From: Colius striatus
Lineage: Eukaryota > Chordata > Aves > Coliiformes > Coliidae
DNA length: 64,000 bases
Assembly: GCF_028858725.1 (NCBI RefSeq)
Contig: NC_084773.1
Span: 920,350 to 984,349 of the forward strand
Reading direction: 5' to 3'
This document shows, in pieces, positions 53,490-64,000 of the stretch. Under the pieces are notes generated by a model. The model saw nothing but the letters and a program-made list of their open reading frames with translations. It had not been told where the DNA came from and made no database searches. Position numbers and translations under genes: made by a program. Position 1 is the first letter of the stretch, and every line of letters starts with the position of its first letter.

Positions 53490-54090
53490 CTTCTCCGGAG
53501 CAGCAGGTCCCGGCGCCGGCTCCCCGCGGGCGGGCTCCCGCAGCCGCTGCAGCGCGGCCCCGGCAGGTGCGCGGCCGCCTCCCGCCGCCGGCGGCTCCTC
53601 CGCGCTCAGGTCGCCTCCCCCTCGCGTAAGCCGGAGCCGAGGGGGTGTGAGGACCGGGGCTGGGTACCGCCCGGTGCTTGGCCCCTAGTTGCTTTGCGCC
53701 GGGCGGGGGAGCGACGGGCTGGTGATGCTCGGATGGTGATGCTTGGAGGAGGAGGAAGAGGAGGAGGAGGGGGGAGCTGGCGGGACAGCCTGAGGTGGGC
53801 GGAGGGGGGGAGGCGGGTGTTATACCATCGCTCCGGGGAAGGCTGGGCATTTGCAAATTTCGGCTGCAGAGCTCGGGGAGCATCGTATCCCCGCCGGCCG
53901 GCCGGGCAGCAGCCGCACGAAAGGAGGAGGCTTCCCGGCTCCTCGTTATCCGCCGGATCTCCGCTGCCCCTGCCCCGTGCCTCCCGTGCAGCAGAGCGAG
54001 GAGCCGCAGCTCGTGGAGGTTCGCTCGGAGCCCAGCACTGAGATAGCGACCCTGTCCCTCTCCCAGCCGCGCAGGCATAGGCAGAGCCCT
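53490..54090. promoter_or_regulatory. CpG island promoter of SLC6A11
   Basis: This is the only strongly GC- and CpG-rich stretch in the window, with an abrupt change from the AT-rich flanks. It holds GC boxes (GGGCGGG at about 53527 and GGGCGGGG at 53701) suited to Sp/KLF factors, and no clear TATA box in the usual place. It sits directly upstream of the first coding exon, as expected of a CpG-island vertebrate promoter. Long reading frames on both strands here (53422-54111 on minus, 53694-54041 on plus) reflect the lack of stop codons in GC-rich DNA. Activity in the antisense direction cannot be excluded. Confidence 0.85.
53721..53817 (+). repeat. Purine-rich promoter tract with 14-bp direct repeat, GGA triplets and a G-quadruplex motif
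   Basis: Two imperfect 14-bp copies (GGTGATGCTCGGAT at 53721 and GGTGATGCTTGGAG at 53735) lead into a GGA/GAG triplet run to about 53775. A stretch with four separable G-tracts follows at 53797-53817 (GGG, then a seven-G run that can split in two, then GGG). Such polypurine DNA can form triplex or quadruplex structures. Here it lies inside the CpG island just upstream of the presumed exon 1. Confidence 0.6.
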
Positions 54091-54092
54091 GG
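53830..54092 (+). other. SLC6A11: Probable non-coding exon 1 (5'UTR) of SLC6A11; 5' end not determined
   Basis: The CpG island ends with a near-perfect donor, CTGG|GTGAGT, at 54092/54093. The first coding exon begins with an acceptor 11 nt before the ATG, so some upstream 5'UTR exon is required. Joining these two gives a 474-nt 5'UTR intron (54093-54566). The transcription start is not visible from sequence alone; the start given here is only nominal. If transcription begins upstream of 53733, the leader would include ATGs opening an upstream ORF that ends at 54041. Confidence 0.6.
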
Positions 54093-54566
54093 GTGAGTAG
54101 CCTGGGAGCATCCTTACTCCTCCAGGCAGGCCAGAACCATTCAGGCCCCCTTCTCCACATCCCTTTCTTCTGTTCTCAGTTGTGTGCCTGGAAGGTGCAG
54201 ATCTCTGTCTTCTGGTAGATTAGGCAAGCTGAGACCTTTGCTCGGGGAGGGATTTTGAAAGTCTTTGCTATCTATGCTTTAATACAATGTTGCACTATGG
54301 AGTTGTCTGTCTCAACTTGGAAATCTCCTTCCTTTGTGTGTTAGCTTCTCTTCTGTTTTTATCTGTTTTCCCCCTTCATTTTCCCTTTTCTTTCCTCTTT
54401 ACAACTTTTCTGGCCATATAGAGTTGCCTCCTCCACTTTCACCTGCCAATTTATGTAGGTAATAACAAGCCAGGGATGTGCTGAGGGACTTCTTTAGGCA
54501 TTGAAGGTTTTTATTACTAACATGTGACTTAAAACATCTATATGTCTTTCTTTTGTTCTTCTCTAG
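54093..54566 (+). other. SLC6A11: SLC6A11 intron 1 (in 5'UTR)
   Basis: 474 nt from GTGAGT to a long pyrimidine tract ending CTCTAG. It is pyrimidine-rich in its middle (about 54345-54410). No repeat or reading frame of note was seen. Confidence 0.6.
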
Positions 54567-54577
54567 GCTGAACAGTC

Positions 54578-64000
<9,423 letters not shown>

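Noticed and set aside
53422..54160. Minus-strand reading frames of 229 and 184 codons over the CpG island
   Set aside because: GC-rich DNA has few stop codons; the translations are low-complexity Pro/Ala/Arg/Gly runs and lie antisense to the promoter and exon 1.

Overview
The window looks like a piece of a bird nuclear genome. It is mostly AT-rich non-coding DNA. It holds about 16 fragments of CR1-type LINE retrotransposons with the typical archosaur 3' end (repeats of ATTCTATG/ATTCTGTG after a 'ggtcccttccaaccc' block), and one vertebrate gene with GT-AG introns. No bacterial, viral, CRISPR or rRNA/tRNA features were recognised.

Right part (about 53.4-64 kb): the 5' end of SLC6A11, which encodes the GABA transporter GAT-3, on the + strand. 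A CpG island (about 53.49-54.09 kb) appears to hold the promoter and a non-coding first exon with a strong donor at 54,092/54,093. Four coding exons follow: 54,578-54,797, 59,179-59,313, 59,480-59,620 and 61,022-61,112. They join in frame into the first 195 codons plus 2 nt: cytosolic N-terminus, TM1, TM2, TM3 and the glycosylated extracellular loop 2. The remaining roughly two-thirds of the protein lies beyond the right edge. Intron 2 carries one CR1 fragment.

Left part (1-53.4 kb): no protein-coding exon could be supported. It reads as the intergenic region upstream of SLC6A11. In vertebrates the neighbour on this side is expected to be ATP2B2, but none of its coding sequence is visible here. 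The region contains 15 of the CR1 pieces in both orientations. One CR1 is clearly inserted into another (9.2-10.3 kb), and a second nested case is probable (18.5-19.5 kb). One longer copy (32.2-33.3 kb) still shows reverse-transcriptase motifs. There are also two small local tandem duplications (22.6 kb and 45.2 kb), G-rich runs, short hairpins and several stretches that look like neural cis-regulatory elements. The best of these is an octamer/E-box composite at 16.53 kb.

The open reading frames in the left part are short and many lack an ATG. Several are explained by CR1 sequence or by the stop-poor CpG island. I found no convincing previously undescribed system. The most useful leads are the regulatory composite, the nested CR1 structures, an exon-like segment at 24.56 kb, and the bird-specific GAT-3 N-terminus with its 5'UTR intron.
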